From NCBI GenBank assembly GCA_026419785.1, contig JAODTK010005755.1, positions 62,001 through 126,000 of the forward strand: 64,000 nucleotides of DNA, in the 5' to 3' direction. Below are positions 10,639-23,119 of the stretch, piece by piece. Numbering within the stretch: position 1 is the stretch's first letter; each line of letters starts with the position of its first letter. Made by a program: the position numbers and the translations under genes. The stretch is from Sclerodactyla briareus. Its lineage: Eukaryota > Echinodermata > Holothuroidea > Dendrochirotida > Sclerodactylidae. Below the pieces are notes generated by a model, which worked only from the letters and a program-made list of their open reading frames with translations, was not told the DNA's origin and did not search any database.

Positions 10639-10823
10639 TCAAGGATAATAAATCACATATATTCCATTCAAACAATGTTTACTATGCGGTTTTTACTGTA
10701 GACACCACATAGTACTACCAGAATTGCACTTCCGACAGTAAGATCATACCTGTACAACACAATATTAAATTGCAATGGATATTGCCAACTTAGAATCGTT
10801 GAATCCATCTCATTGATTCAACT

Positions 10824-10920
10824 TGTACCCCACCATGGACTATGCACCCCACCCCAATGCCATTGGAGCTGCTGGCAATTACACAATCCAGGTTGACCAC
10901 CCATCGCCCTTCTCTTCAGC
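10824..10920 (-). mobile_element. MITE family F, truncated copy
   Basis: The run TACCCCACCATGGACTATG, CCCCACCCCAATGCC, GGCAATTACACAATCC and CCCTTCTCTT matches the reverse complement of the palindromic element at 43656-43800. Only one arm plus the centre is present. The opposite arm is missing after about 10920. Confidence 0.7.
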
Positions 10921-10924
10921 TTGG

Positions 10925-13900
10925 GGGAATTTTAAACTCTTCCTTGGGGGGACTCGCGGCTGGAAATTGTGGTCGCCGTGACCTTCTCTGTATGTTTCTT
11001 GGTTTCTACGGGAAGTTACAAAATCTTCACGCAACGTTTCTAACATTTTTGGCCATGGGAGGTTCGAAAATTGAACCACGTAACTCCCAAAATTCCCCAT
11101 GGAAATTGCCAGCACGGTGTTGTGCTGCTGTCTGAAACCAGTACCTCTACAACGTTACCACATTGTTTGCTGCATTTCTCATCGTGGTGATGTTTACAGT
11201 AGTGTTTCACCAAGGGTGATTTAAGCGAACGCCAGGACTCGTTTGGCGCCCGTGAGGAGGAGGTTTGGCGTCCATGAGCTGCGAAAAACTTTATTACATT
11301 ACATGTTGGGAAATTGTACACTAAATTTTCATGTTCTCACAAAATGGGCCTGGTTCCATTCTTACTGGAATCACCCTGGCTTCCATACCTGAAAAAGTTG
11401 GATTAAAGAGGGCCCTCATGGGAAACTAAGAGACGGTAGAAAGAAGGGAATAGGATATAGAATAAAAAATAAAGAATAGGGTTTAATATTTTTTTGTGAG
11501 AATTGATACCATGTTATATTAATTTTATTCATAGACTGCATGGATCTGTAGTAATCTGTTGAGGCTGGATAGTTTGATAGGGTGATATTTTAGTGTTTGG
11601 GCTGTACATTAGCAACCAGGGATGCTTCCGGCTTCTGCGGCTGTTAATGTTAGGCTATTGTTTTGATAACTTCCAGAATGTTTGCTTACTTTGGCTTTGT
11701 GGTGGCCAACCTGAGGTTGGGTAAATGTTGACTTGTTCCTACCACACTCACCAAGTCCTGACCACAGGCAGCTTTTGATTAAACATTAGATGTGGTTCTG
11801 CTTTAACATCTTCTCTCTATCACACTGATTGCCTGTCCTAGCTTATTGCAACCTCAGTGGTGACTGATTTCTATGCTCAGAAGAATAACCTTCTGGTCTT
11901 AGGAATCCATGCAGTCGTGACAGCGTGTGTGTAATGTGTGTGTGGCTTCTGACCACTGGTCTATAAACATGATTCGATAGGGCAGAGTTGATAAGTTTAC
12001 ACTTGAATTGGTGTTTAGTTTATTTTCCCCCTGATGATTCCAAAACCCTGTTGTTTTCGAGGGGTTCATGGAGTCATTTTCCTGAACCAAACACCAATGT
12101 CCTTTTACTTTTGCCTCGTTGGACATTGTGGCAACTAGCCAGGTCTGGATGATTGAACCCCACACTTGGTATGCTCTCCACCTATGGGTATATGACCCTT
12201 GTTTTGATCGGTCAAAATTCATCAGAGTCAAGTCTGTCAACCCTGGGATGCTTAGTCCAACGGTTTTGGAATTTGGGTTTGTGTAACTAGGTATGCACAA
12301 GCTAGGAAACACTTTTTTTTTTGGTTGAAATTTGTCCAGTGGGCAGTTAGTTGTCATTGTCCCACCTCAACCTGACAGGTCTTCAATTGCTCACCATGCC
12401 TGTCAGGCAGTTTGATGTTTGGCTAAGGTATTCATGGCATGTTTACTTTTGTGATTTGTAGGAAATGAGGAAGTTGAGTCAACAGTAGTAGAGGAGGGGT
12501 GACATTAACCACAAGGTTCCTTTGAGTGCCTATTCTGATTTTGACCGTGAACAATTCAAGGACTCCAGGCAGGACCATTGTTATCAGTCAAGGTGTAGCT
12601 AGTATTTGTTCAGTATGTTATCATAAATGTGATTCATTTAACTGTCAAGGTCAACACAACCATCAAAATCCTGCTCACAAGGAAACCACTATTTTGTACA
12701 ATTTTGACATTATACCAGCATAAGTGGCCATTTCTAGAATTCTGGGGTAGCATCCATGCACTTATTATTATTACTGTACGTGAAATTTGTTGTTCTCTAC
12801 TGCCAGTGACTATTTTTCATATCATGGCCGTCTGCTTTTGTCTAAATGTGTGAATTACTCCCAACAACATCAATAGTCGCACTGCTATATATTCCTTTTC
12901 AACGCTGTCGGTCATCTTGCTTTACATTTTTGAGTGTTCGGTTTTTTCTGTAATGAATTTTGGCAAAGAAGCGGTCCATTAAAAAATTAAGAAAGTACAC
13001 ATGATTCGTTCAGAATCGATTGCCTCAGGCACTGAATGGTATCCGTTATTTATATCCAACTCCTGCGAAACAAAACTGCCTTCCCCTCCAATTCTTCTAC
13101 ACAGGACATGGATTGGGTTGCCACTCCATGTGATCTTTGAATTTCAAATGTAACCCCAGTCATATTATACTGTCAAAAAGATTTTTTGACATTGTTTTAT
13201 TAACTGTGGGTGGCCATAATAGAGGGGGTGCTTCTTCAACTACAATTTAACTTTCTGCCCAACTCTGCTAACGACTATTGCGCAATGGGGAGGTATATAC
13301 ACGTCTACAATCATACAATGTTGACCGGAGTAGCCTATGGCATTGGCACAGTTATGGCATTAACAGCATATCATCAAACTCATCATCATTATTTTGAATA
13401 TAATGGCATTTAAGGTTTTCTCTCTCTCTGTACACCAAATTTTTTTTAGTCTCCTATATTTCCTTCACCCATATGCCTGGGATATGTCATCTTTGTGAGC
13501 AGGGATTGGCATTTATTAAGAAAGTTACATTTTCTAGCATTCAATTTCTTCCTTCATATCAGCGTTGCACAAACTCTTGCGGAACTCTTACTTTATCATA
13601 TTTGACATCAACACAAATATCTCAGAATTGACATTAACATCTTCTGCGTGGCAATATAAGGGACTTGGTGAGATTTTGTGGCGATGAATTGGGACCGTAC
13701 TTTATTTTCATCACGTAAAATGACATGATGCGATGTGACCACAAAAAATCAGCGGGGGAAGGGGCGTTCTTTTATAGAGGGTAGAAATCATATATTAATC
13801 AGTGTTCCTACCTGGTGCGCTGGCAACCCCACTTGCTATAACGCTTTCCTGGAGTTTGGCTGTCACTCCTGTCAGTCTAATTTTAGTATAGCTTTTTTAA

Positions 13901-16900
13901 CTCCTAACAAAGGGTAACCACCCACATGGCACATCTAGCACTATTATTGCTAGGTCTCACCAAGGATGAAACTGACTGTGCATTATATTACAACAAAAGC
14001 TACTTCAACTGGTGACACTTCCAGCCAACAAGCTATTGTCCTGAGTAGTTGTGAGGACTACAATAACCCTTTGTCATCATCAGCAGAATTGTCCCTATGT
14101 AAACCTAATGTGGTCCTATGTGGGTGGAACTTTTCCCTACTTGCAGCACAGGGGGTATATAACTGCTATAAATTGGTTCACAATTTAGTCTTAAGACCAA
14201 TGGTCATGTCACAGATTACTCATTGAAATATGTGGGAAAGGAAAGACTACACAGTTGTACTCTCCAAATTTTTGGCTCCACGGATATTGGCCTTCCTTTG
14301 ATTTATTGACCAATCGGTATCCTTGAAACTGTGAAACAATTCAGTTCCTATTTCAAAATACCATGCAGTGGAAATTTATCTGAATAACGTCTGAAAACTG
14401 CAGTTCTCTCTCCCCCCCAATCCATCTTCGAAGGACATTTCAGGAAATACTTAGCATAAAGGCTGGGATAACCTTCATGTTCGTTCAGGTTGATACTTTG
14501 TTCCTTGTACTTAACTGTTATTTTCATTACCCGGTGGCAGTAAGGCCTAGGCCAACTGCCCATTCCTGTTTTCTGTACTCCTGTAGGAACCGGCCTCCCA
14601 ACATATAGGCATCTAAACCTATATTACCACCTGACATCGGTGCGAGATCTCATGATGGTCAATATCTCCTACGAAACAGACCAAAGTTAATATTTGAGCA
14701 GAGATCATGTTGCACTCTGGTATTAACTGGGGACGTGATTCACACCGTCGTCGTGAGCATTGGCTGACTGATTGCATTGGGTAAATAGAAGCCTTGCCTT
14801 ACGTCAAGACTGCGGCGAGCGTTCCACTGACGTCAAAAGTAGACTGTAGTCATGAATACATATAACGGCATGATATGTGTGTTCTTTGATCTGATCCATT
14901 CCTTTTGCTATGGTTTCAGAGGTCCTTCCAGTCAGGGCCCCGCTTTCGACGTGTCTGATGCTTGGAGTGCGCCCAATGAAGCGACAAAATTGGACTCATA
15001 TTTTGTTCTTTTTCTTGACGAGGTTTTGGGGGGGGCCAAGGAGACAACAAGATGCACGTAGCGCATACATTCCCATCAGCGTTGTTGCCAGAATGCTATG
15101 TGCCTGCACAGGCTTGCGCCCAAACAAGTTGGTGTAGCCCTCAAGATGGAATGTGGAAGGAAAATTGGTCCATCTTTTCACTATTGTACGCGAAATGTTG
15201 CACCCAAATTTCTTTCAAAGAATCTTCAGAGATAGAAGAAGGGACCCTTCCCTTAGACCCTTCTTCTGGACAGTGACACAAACTTTTCCTGAAGTGTCCT
15301 CGGTGAATCAGTGTCTCCCAATCACACACTTCTTGAAACGAACATTCATGAGTGTTTTTTTTCTTAACGACTTAAAGGAATGGTATTGAACTGATCTCCC
15401 TCTAAAACAAATGCAAAGACCATAATCTGGCCATTAGGCTGCAGTGTTCTATATTCCAGGGGAGCTGATTTGCCAGTCCTCTTCCAAATCAAATTGCACA
15501 TGTTGCTCCATGTTAAGTGGTGCCAGGAAAATTATTTTGGGCCATAATTGAAAGATAAGGTTGCGGCAACAACTTGTGAGAAATTGAGGGCACTTTACCC
15601 AATATACGTAAATCAGTTGGGCTACCAGGATAATTCCACGAGAATGAATTATATCCATTTCTAAGACTGAGAGAATCTTGCGGGTCATTTGGTGTCTATC
15701 TCAACCAGGGAATGATTACCATTTCTTCACTGTCAAGGAAAGCCAGAGGACTTGGGATAACTGCTCCAGTCAGGGGTCTCAATGCACTGACCCAAATAAG
15801 GAGTTGTGTTGGTTTGATATGATCTTCCATCACTGGAGGGTTGAAGCTGTGGTAGCATTTCACAGTAAGTGGCCCAGCTCTTCTTCTTCGCCTGCCACCC
15901 CTCCGGATTGAAATAAGGGAAACAAGTCCGGGGTATCCTTTCAAGAGAAGGAGCCCCTAGTTCATTAAATATTGGGCATGGACTAGGAGTTATTTCGGTA
16001 AGGCCAGGGGCTTCTGATCACTTTCTCAAATTCTGCATTGAGAAGGACAGGGCTCCAAATGAGAAACTCAACCCCAGAAGCTATAAAACCTAGCTCACAT
16101 GCATTACTACTACACTGAAGTGTCAGTCTGCCAACAAAAATTGAAATAGTGTTGCTGCATTTATTAGTTAGGCCTACCTAAATGTGACCAAGTGGAGACC
16201 CCAGGGACTGTTTTGCCCCGCCCCCCAAACCCCTACAATTTCATTAGAGCCTGGGGTTATTGATATATTTTAGGGGCCCCCGCTTATTGTGAACCCTCAC
16301 CCCTCCCTCCACCCCCTACGAAAAATCCCAAACTCCTGGAACTGTAAATTGTTATGTTGAAAAATCTTGTTTTTCTGACATTCAGTGACCCTGATCAGGT
16401 TCTCTTATGAATGACTTTGTACTGTGCTCTCACCTTCTCATGAGCGTGCCTCATCTCAACAAAATCAAAATCGATGGATGGCTAGAGACTTTCAGCATTT
16501 GCGTGAGAACTGTCCAGCTTTAGGGACGAAACGCTCCTCTGGATCGGTGACGCATATTCTTGGGAAGCAAATCAAATTTGTATAAACCCATGCCGTTTCC
16601 ACCCTGTGTGTGGCAATATTCTAAGAGCTTATTCATTTATAATGAAAAACAAGCAAACGGACTTGGGGTGGGGAAACAATTCATCGAGAGGCATAACAAT
16701 CAAATCAAAGGTCCATTTAATGTCGTGCATTCATCGATTACATGTGCTGCCCCCTGATACCCCGGGCATGGTCAGTCCAGGGTGGGTCATTGTTTAATCC
16801 AAATTCATAAATACCACGTTGACCTATGTATGTAGATTAGGGTTGTACAAAGTGGAATGTAACCGTATAATTATGATACTAAACACGGTGACGAATAAGG
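10925..16900. other. No recognisable feature (large anonymous stretch)
   Basis: Roughly 6 kb without TIRs, tandem arrays or LINE motifs that I can recognise. Open frames are at most about 150 codons (for example minus strand 11899-12357), a length expected by chance at this base composition. Possible splice acceptors occur (for example before 14912) but are not paired with convincing exons. Confidence 0.4.
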
Positions 16901-16915
16901 ATGATAGCGCGCGAC

Positions 16916-16931
16916 ACGCAATGCATTGCGT
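16916..16931. other. Perfect 16-bp palindrome ACGCAATGCATTGCGT
   Basis: A fully self-complementary 16-mer lies in a locally CpG-rich patch (about 16900-17050, with several CGCG and ACGCG motifs). Such a site could bind a dimeric transcription factor, but one palindrome is weak evidence. Confidence 0.3.
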
Positions 16932-17121
16932 TCAGATATACGGGCACAAAGTCGAACGCGCGCAGGTGATTTGACGGCAGTTTAGCTGTCGCAAACATGA
17001 TACGCGTTGTACAGTTGCACGCGTGAGTGTAGCGTGCACGGTTGATCGCCACTCCTTGAAACGTTTGCTGCAATTTAGGGCATTATATCAACTTTTCGTA
17101 GGGACAATAGTAAAGTGGATA

Positions 17122-17267
17122 AACAGATACTTGGGCCTGTGTTTTTAATAAAACCGGTGAGTCATAATAGTCGGAAAAAGCCTCGGCTGCTGCCTGGGCT
17201 TTTTACGACCTTCCGATTATGATAGTCAGCCCGGTTTTAATCTGCAACAAAGGCCCTTGTATCTGTT
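17122..17267. mobile_element. Foldback/palindromic MITE
   Basis: The arms are inverted copies: AACAGATACTTGGGCCT on the left, and on the right (reverse-complemented) AACAGATACAAGGGCCT. Both continue through AAAACCGG, a TCATAAT-type block and TCGGAA to a short centre near 17190. The arms make up nearly the whole 146 bp, so the transcript would fold into one hairpin. No matching target duplication was identified; weaker symmetry extends a further 10-15 bp outward. Confidence 0.65.
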
Positions 17268-17289
17268 CATATTACCGTAAGTAGTAACT

Positions 17290-18110
17290 CATTGTGCCAA
17301 CACTTAACCAGCTCAATGGTCAGTCCTGGGATTGTGTCATTTCACTTGAATATGTATAAATGATAGAAAAACCTGGCCTTCCATTTCCGTAGAAGTTTAC
17401 CTGTCTAGACTGCTCTTAAGGTTACAAGAATTGACCCCACCTTCGGCAACAACCACTCCTGATTTGAGGTGCGTCATATACTTTATTTGTTTGAATGCTA
17501 AAATCATGAATATCTGTCTTTCCTCTAACCATATACGGTAATATCTGGCTCCTGATTGATCAAGGGCACACCTCTATCCTCACCCACACCTAGCATCACC
17601 TGGAAACCCTGGATATTGAGGGCACAAAGTCAGGATGTGTGCTAGCCTTCATCAACACCCTTGGGATGAATGGTTGTTGGTGCCTCTAACCACCATTTAA
17701 CAGTCAGCTCTCTGGCATCTCATGCCTGCCTCTCTCGAGGATGCTTGGTCCTCATTGGTAGCCGATTGAACCAATTATCATCTCTTGCTAATTTCCTGCT
17801 CTTAGTCCTGCAGTTACAAACGATCATCATCGTGTGTGTCAGGTATTCAATTGTTGAGTGCTGGAGAGGTGTTGCAATTTGGACCTTACGGGAATCTTGC
17901 TGCATGTTATAGCAGGCTAGAACCTACATTCACAATCGGTTGTGTTTGGATCCTGTGCAAAATGATCCAATCAGGTTCCTGGAAATAATTCAGCCTAAAT
18001 TAACATATTCTTAGCAATGTTGGTTCTGGTGACATTGTTGGACAAAAACCATCTTTCATCTCTAGGAAATCAATTGAAATGTATGCCTCACACTCTCTCA
18101 CTGGCCACTC
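17290..18110. other. No recognisable feature
   Basis: No repeat, TIR or supported exon seen before the minisatellite at 18117. Confidence 0.4.
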
Positions 18111-18116
18111 ATTCAA

Positions 18117-18370
18117 CTCACTCCCCCACTCACTCAACTCCCCCACTCACTCAACTCCCCCACTCACTCAACTCCCCCACTCACTCAACTCCCCCACTCA
18201 CTCAACTCCCCCACTCACTCAACTCCCCCACTCACTCAACTCCCCCACTCACTCAACTCCCCCACTCACTCAACTCCCCCACTCACTCAACTCCCCCACT
18301 CACTCAACTCCCCCACTCACTCAACTCCCCCACTCACTCAACTCCCCCACTCACTCAACTCCCCCACTCA
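18117..18370 (+). repeat. 17-bp minisatellite, about 15 copies
   Basis: Nearly perfect tandem units of ACTCCCCCACTCACTCA. Because 17 is not a multiple of three and the unit contains no stop in any forward phase, all three plus-strand frames are open and give the same 17-residue periodic Ser/Thr/Pro/Leu-rich peptide in different registers. The strand bias (pyrimidine-rich top strand, TGA-containing bottom strand) and the uniform units point to recent expansion. The open frames spanning it are by-products of the repeat and are not called as genes. Confidence 0.95.
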
Positions 18371-18467
18371 CATTTGCTCACTCACTCTCTGTTAAGAGCA
18401 TATATGCCTGAAAAGCACCTTGATCACTTGTCAATCTCTGGTTGAGCGATCAGGCCTGGGCCTAACC

Positions 18468-18468
<1 letters not shown>

Positions 18469-18503
<35 letters not shown>
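18469..18503 (+). repeat. 35-nt poly(C) tract
   Basis: An uninterrupted run of 35 C, the longest of many G/C homopolymers in the window. Runs of this kind are prone to length error and can form G-quadruplex or i-motif structure. Confidence 0.95.
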
Positions 18504-18504
<1 letters not shown>

Positions 18505-18841
18505 AGGTATCTGCACCAACCATTAGATTATGAGGCTGCTCTGTACCGGCTGTTAGCTGCAACTCAATGTGTGCTGTATCGTGCGAGACATGGTGGCGGT
18601 TCTAGAGCAATTCCCAGAGAAAACCAAGTTAGTAACGTTCACAAATCCAGCAACTGACCTGATCGCATCTGGTACTCTTCATTAATCTAAAATTTCTCAC
18701 AGGGAGGCTCCAGTATGGGATAAATATTCTGAGATTGTTTCACAAACCAGTTTCGTTCTGGCCACACATGCACAAACTTTTCACCATCAGGTCCCCAACA
18801 TGTCGATGACATTTTCACTGTTAGGACTCTAGATTCCTGAT

Positions 18842-19060
18842 TGTTGACAACCGATGACACATGTTGACAACCGATGACACATTGTTGACAACCGATGACA
18901 CATTGTTGACAACCGATGACACATTGTTGACAACCGATGACACATTGTTGACAACCGATGACACATGTTGACAACCGATGACACATTGTTGACAACCGAT
19001 GACACATTGTTGACAACCGATGACACATTGTTCCCATTGTTTGATGTCATCGGTTGGTTG
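18842..19060 (-). repeat. 21-bp minisatellite, nine copies, with an inverted half unit
   Basis: Nine tandem units of TTGACAACCGATGACACA(TTG), two of them one T shorter. At 19043-19060 a unit fragment occurs in the opposite orientation (TGTCATCGGTTGGTTGT), so the array end can form a hairpin. On the minus strand the unit reads MCHRLST per repeat in one frame. I regard the open frames as repeat artefacts. Confidence 0.9.
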
Positions 19061-19319
19061 TAAACCTCAACAAGTATCACAACAGACATACATGACACAC
19101 CACCACACATTACAATAGGGCCTGGGCATTATGCAGAAATCATTATATTGATCCCCCAATTTCTATTGCCATAGCAAATATCAAGATTGGGAATTTGACT
19201 CGAAATCTAAATCATGTTAGAAGACAGCTCCTCTGGCTGTCCTTGTGATTAGATCTTAACGTTTCCTCCAACAATGCTCCACGCAGAGGGGGAATAAATT
19301 ACCGCCCCCTAATGTAAAC

Positions 19320-19530
19320 GTGCTTTCCCCCAGTGCCGCATCACTCTCCTCTTGTATTCTGACCCGTGTGGACAGCTCCCGTCCTTTCCGATCAAGAGGG
19401 GGAAGTCAAGGTTTCAAGTGTCCCGAGTGTGCGCAAACTGACGTCAGCCTTGTCAGCACGTCGCGCTGCACGCGCGACCCGGACAGGGCACCGCGGCTGA
19501 ATGTGACGTTGTTAGATTCTCGGGGGAAAT
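19320..19530. promoter_or_regulatory. GC/CpG-rich patch with a consensus CRE palindrome
   Basis: A locally GC-rich interval with clustered CG dinucleotides contains TGACGTCA at 19439-19446, the consensus cyclic-AMP response element. No adjacent gene start was identified, so a promoter role is only a possibility. Confidence 0.2.
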
Positions 19531-20149
19531 TTAGCGTGATGGGGTTTGAGAAATTATTATTGGGCAGGAGGATTCTGGGGTCTCATGGGTGCTGTGGAAT
19601 TGGATACTTCTGTTTACCTATGTCATCTTGCAGGATTGTGCCAAGATGCAGAATACTTTGGACACTCCGATCTCTGCCAAAATCTCTTCTCATGTGGTTA
19701 TGTTGGAAACACCAATGTGAGGGATCAGGGGGGAACCGCGGGATGCTGTAGAATTCTGGGCATGCTGATGTACTTGTCATCAACAGCCCTTATTGTAAAA
19801 AAAAAATGGTAAAATAACTGGTGTCATTTTGTACATGACCCTAACCATTCTGGGTCCGTGTCATCATTCTCCTCTCTATTACATAATTGTAGTCATTCTT
19901 TTAATTGCTGTATGGAAATTTTATTGTGGGCATTCCATGAATGGAACCACAACCTCTCTATCTAACTTGGCCCATTATCATTATATCCCCGCGATTGTTC
20001 CGGGATCTTCATGGTTTTTGGTGTGTACCCGCTGCCAGCCGCTGCCGTCCAGCTCCACGGCCGCCGCAAGAAAAAAACAGAATGCCCTAGTCATTCATAC
20101 TCGCTCGAAAATGATGGGCATTAATGATTGGCTATCTTTTTTCATGTGA

Positions 20150-20600
20150 CTTTTTTTTTCGTTCAAATCCGACAAAGTTTGAAAAATTTCATAACTAGCA
20201 AATTGACTCTGATGACCTTGATACTCCAAATTTTTCGAGACCAATGTTGACCCAACCCACCAATTTTCGTCCGATCTTCGAAGTTTGAAAAACCGCATAA
20301 ATTATGTCAAATTTGACCTCCGGTAGGACTAATTGTTACCCCTACCCACCAAGATTCGTCTACATCGAACAGAAACTTCAAAGTTGGCATAACAGTCGCG
20401 AAAATATATGTCGATCAACATGCAGTATTGCCCATTCTCGAACCCATCCGAGATTGTCATGGGGGTGACTTTGCACCAGTTTCGTGTCAATCGGACCATT
20501 GTGTTGGATAGTTACCGCGCTAACGCCCAAAGTTTCCGAAGGCGGCGGAGACGGCGTACACAGCCCCCAACCATAATATCCCCAGACGCTACAGCGTCAC
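20150..20600 (+). repeat. Dispersed GACCTC-type repeat
   Basis: The segment repeats a template seen elsewhere in the window: a phrase like CAAATCCGACAAAGTTTGAA, then ACCAATTTTCGTCC or ACCAAGATTCGTC, then TTTGACCTCCGG. The same wording occurs near 59500-59650, and a related phrase is at 25430-25560. The recurrent GACCTC/GGTCA half-sites are its clearest feature. Boundaries are approximate and the class is unknown. Confidence 0.5.
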
Positions 20601-21908
20601 GGGGATATAATTAGTAGGCTATGTGGATTGCAGATGAAGAGGAAGGAACCCCTTACCTTAACTATTTTTCTGCAGGTCACCAATCTGCTCCCTTGGGGTA
20701 GAGAGAACATTTTTGCATCTATAAAGACCCTCCAAAAGATAGTTTTATCGCACATCGCACACCCACTTCCGTTTCCGAAAATTGTGTTGCTTTTTGTCAT
20801 ACGTCCCTGGATAGTTTTCTGTGCTCTGAAGGAGATTTCATTTCTGCTGTATACAAAGTTCCCTTCTCTGGCATAGCTTATGTGAACTCTTCATGGCTAT
20901 GATTTGGCCGCAAGCAACGGCCAAAAATGCTGAAACAATCTGTAGCTGCCGCCTAAAAGGTATGACAAAGCTACACCTGCCCCCCGAAAAACTATTGGGT
21001 ATTTATGCGACCATGAACCAAATTGAAAACTGGGTGAAATAAGTTACGAACACTTACAATAAACCAAACACCATTCACTAGCTGTCCTCAAAACGGAAGA
21101 CGTAAACTTCGCACACGCTTACTCGACCCGGGCCGCCGATCCGAACTTTAGTCTTTTAAACCTACACCAGCCTTTCGTCAACGTATGATGATGTGAAATT
21201 GTGGATATATGTAGCGAACTTATCGATATGTATCGATTGCGGAATGACGTGGATTTTGTCTACTAAAAAATGTGAGTGTAGTTATTTCGGAGAAATTGTT
21301 GAAAAGTGATTGTTAGATCAGTTCTCTCTCAGGACCGTGGCTTTCACGGGACATCACTTGAAAAGGGAATCCGTAATCCTGTTCGTGACCTATACTTGGC
21401 TGTTTGGTGTTGTTTTGTTTTACCCTAGCTAGGCTACGCAAAGCACTGTTCGCATTTGGGCAATGGCTGTGTGTGTAAGCGAGCTCGTCTCTGCTATGTG
21501 CTCTCATTGACGTCTAAAATCCACCATGCCCATATTTTTACTCCTGGAGCTCTGGCGAAGCCACCCCTGTCTGGGTTTAGAGAATCAGCCTCCTGTATTT
21601 TCGTACTTAATCACAGCTATTGGGGGTTATTTAATGGGACCACCTCTAATTGTATTGGCCTGCAACATCATATGATCAAGTCATTTCGATTTGGTTGCAA
21701 ATGGAACTGCTACTCCTAAATACAATTCTATTTTATCGTGTTTACTACTTCGTAAGAAGCACAGAGACCAACTGTAAAGCCTGTTGTTTGTATAACAACG
21801 TTTTTCCTCTCCGACATGACAATGGTCATCTCCGATTGAGCTGTTCGAGCTGTTCCCGTCGCTCCAATTCTGCGTAACCTACTAGAATTCAAAATTTACA
21901 AACTACAA

Positions 21909-21933
21909 TGCGCATGCGCTGTCAATCGATTGG
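21909..21933. promoter_or_regulatory. NRF-1 palindrome next to inverted CCAAT box
   Basis: TGCGCATGCGC at 21909-21919 is the consensus palindromic NRF-1 site. ATTGG at 21929-21933 is an inverted CCAAT core ten bases away. A CGTCACG half-CRE lies near 22014. This combination is common in TATA-less animal promoters, but no transcript start or first exon could be placed beside it. Confidence 0.25.
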
Positions 21934-22880
21934 CTATAGACTTTTGTCACCCGTTACCAGAGAACTGTTCATATTATCTAACATTCCATTGACTAATTTC
22001 TATTGAAACGCCTGCGTCACGGCTACCGAAAAAGGTTACCATCGCACCAGAAAGACTACATCAAGCGATTTCAGCGCTCGTAAAAACTAGGCGTTAAAAA
22101 GAGTTATTACTCTAAGCGCCAGTTCAAAAACAGGTATAATATAAAATCATGGGTGCGCAATGGTTACATGAATGAATCAGCTAGGAACTCCACGATGGAG
22201 TTTATATCTACCCGTCACTAAATATGTTCTCACATCTTGAGAATGATGGGACTGTCCAAAAATGGGATGAATTAGTTTGATTTCGATTTGATAGCCTAAT
22301 AAACCTTACCGTATGGACAGCGATATCACCATGGGAATCATTCTAACGATACTTTTCTAGTTAATTAAAACAAAATTTGCTTCTTCTCCTCTGTCTCTCA
22401 CTCCTCCCTGATCTCGTTGTCCTATCATGGAATAATTATTCCTTCCCAGAGTATGGCTCGTTACTGATTCCATCTTTCGTCGTAGTTTGAATCGCTGTAT
22501 AATTCACTTGCTCTGTGTAATTCGCGGCTAGTCCTTTTCAGATGGATCTCGGTTTTGATTTTGAATAAAAGTAATTATCTCTCCCAAAGTTGTCTTCAGA
22601 CCATGAGCGGATGTTTATTGGCGCATATTCTCCCCATCCTAGGCCATTTCCACTCCTAAAAGAGGCATACTGTGTATCGTCTGGTATCAACTGGCCAAAG
22701 GAGCGGCGTCATCTGCATGATGTCATCATTGACAACACCTGTCTCTTGCAATCAGACATCGATACCATCTATTTCCCTGTGAAGTGCCATAACGAAAATT
22801 CTGACAGAACCGTTGTTGGTTTTTTTGGGGCTGCACCATCGTGCAAATGAACTGTCCCAATTCTTTTTCACTGCCTCTTC

Positions 22881-23110
22881 TTACCCCTTATCGACCCCCG
22901 CCCCCAATTATGCCATAGTATCGACGCATCTGGCATTTCACAGCGTACCAGTTGTCAACACCACGTCCTCCTCATTTTGCATATAAAGTCCTTCTTGCGA
23001 GCATTTTGCTATCAAAAAACCCCTGCAAATGAACAGTCTATTATCCGCCAGGTGTTGTGCCGATATTGACTGTTTAATGTGACTGACACAAAATGAAGAT
23101 GTGGTGTTTT
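22881..23110 (+). mobile_element. Long-TIR MITE family E, damaged copy
   Basis: It begins TTACCCCTTATCGACCCC and continues ATTATGCCATAGTATCG, then GGCATTTCACAGCGTACC and CACCACGTCCTCCTCATTTTG, collinear with the left arm at 35695 and the arms at 63116 and 63441. Near 23085-23108 a partly inverted copy of the last segment occurs (ACAAAATGAAGATGTGGTG), suggesting a truncated second arm. No ORF. Confidence 0.65.
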
Positions 23111-23119
23111 TGAAATACT

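Noticed and set aside
11899-12357. 152-codon minus-strand open frame
   Set aside because: The length is expected by chance in six frames of a 64-kb AT-leaning window, and I see no splice support or family motif.
18842-19032. CRISPR-like array of short direct repeats
   Set aside because: The units are contiguous with no unique spacers, so this is a minisatellite. The same holds for 18117-18370 and 52670-53320.
22599-22850. Open frame after a TGTCTTCAG acceptor-like site
   Set aside because: No donor or neighbouring exon, and it lies beside a MITE. The translation matches nothing I know.
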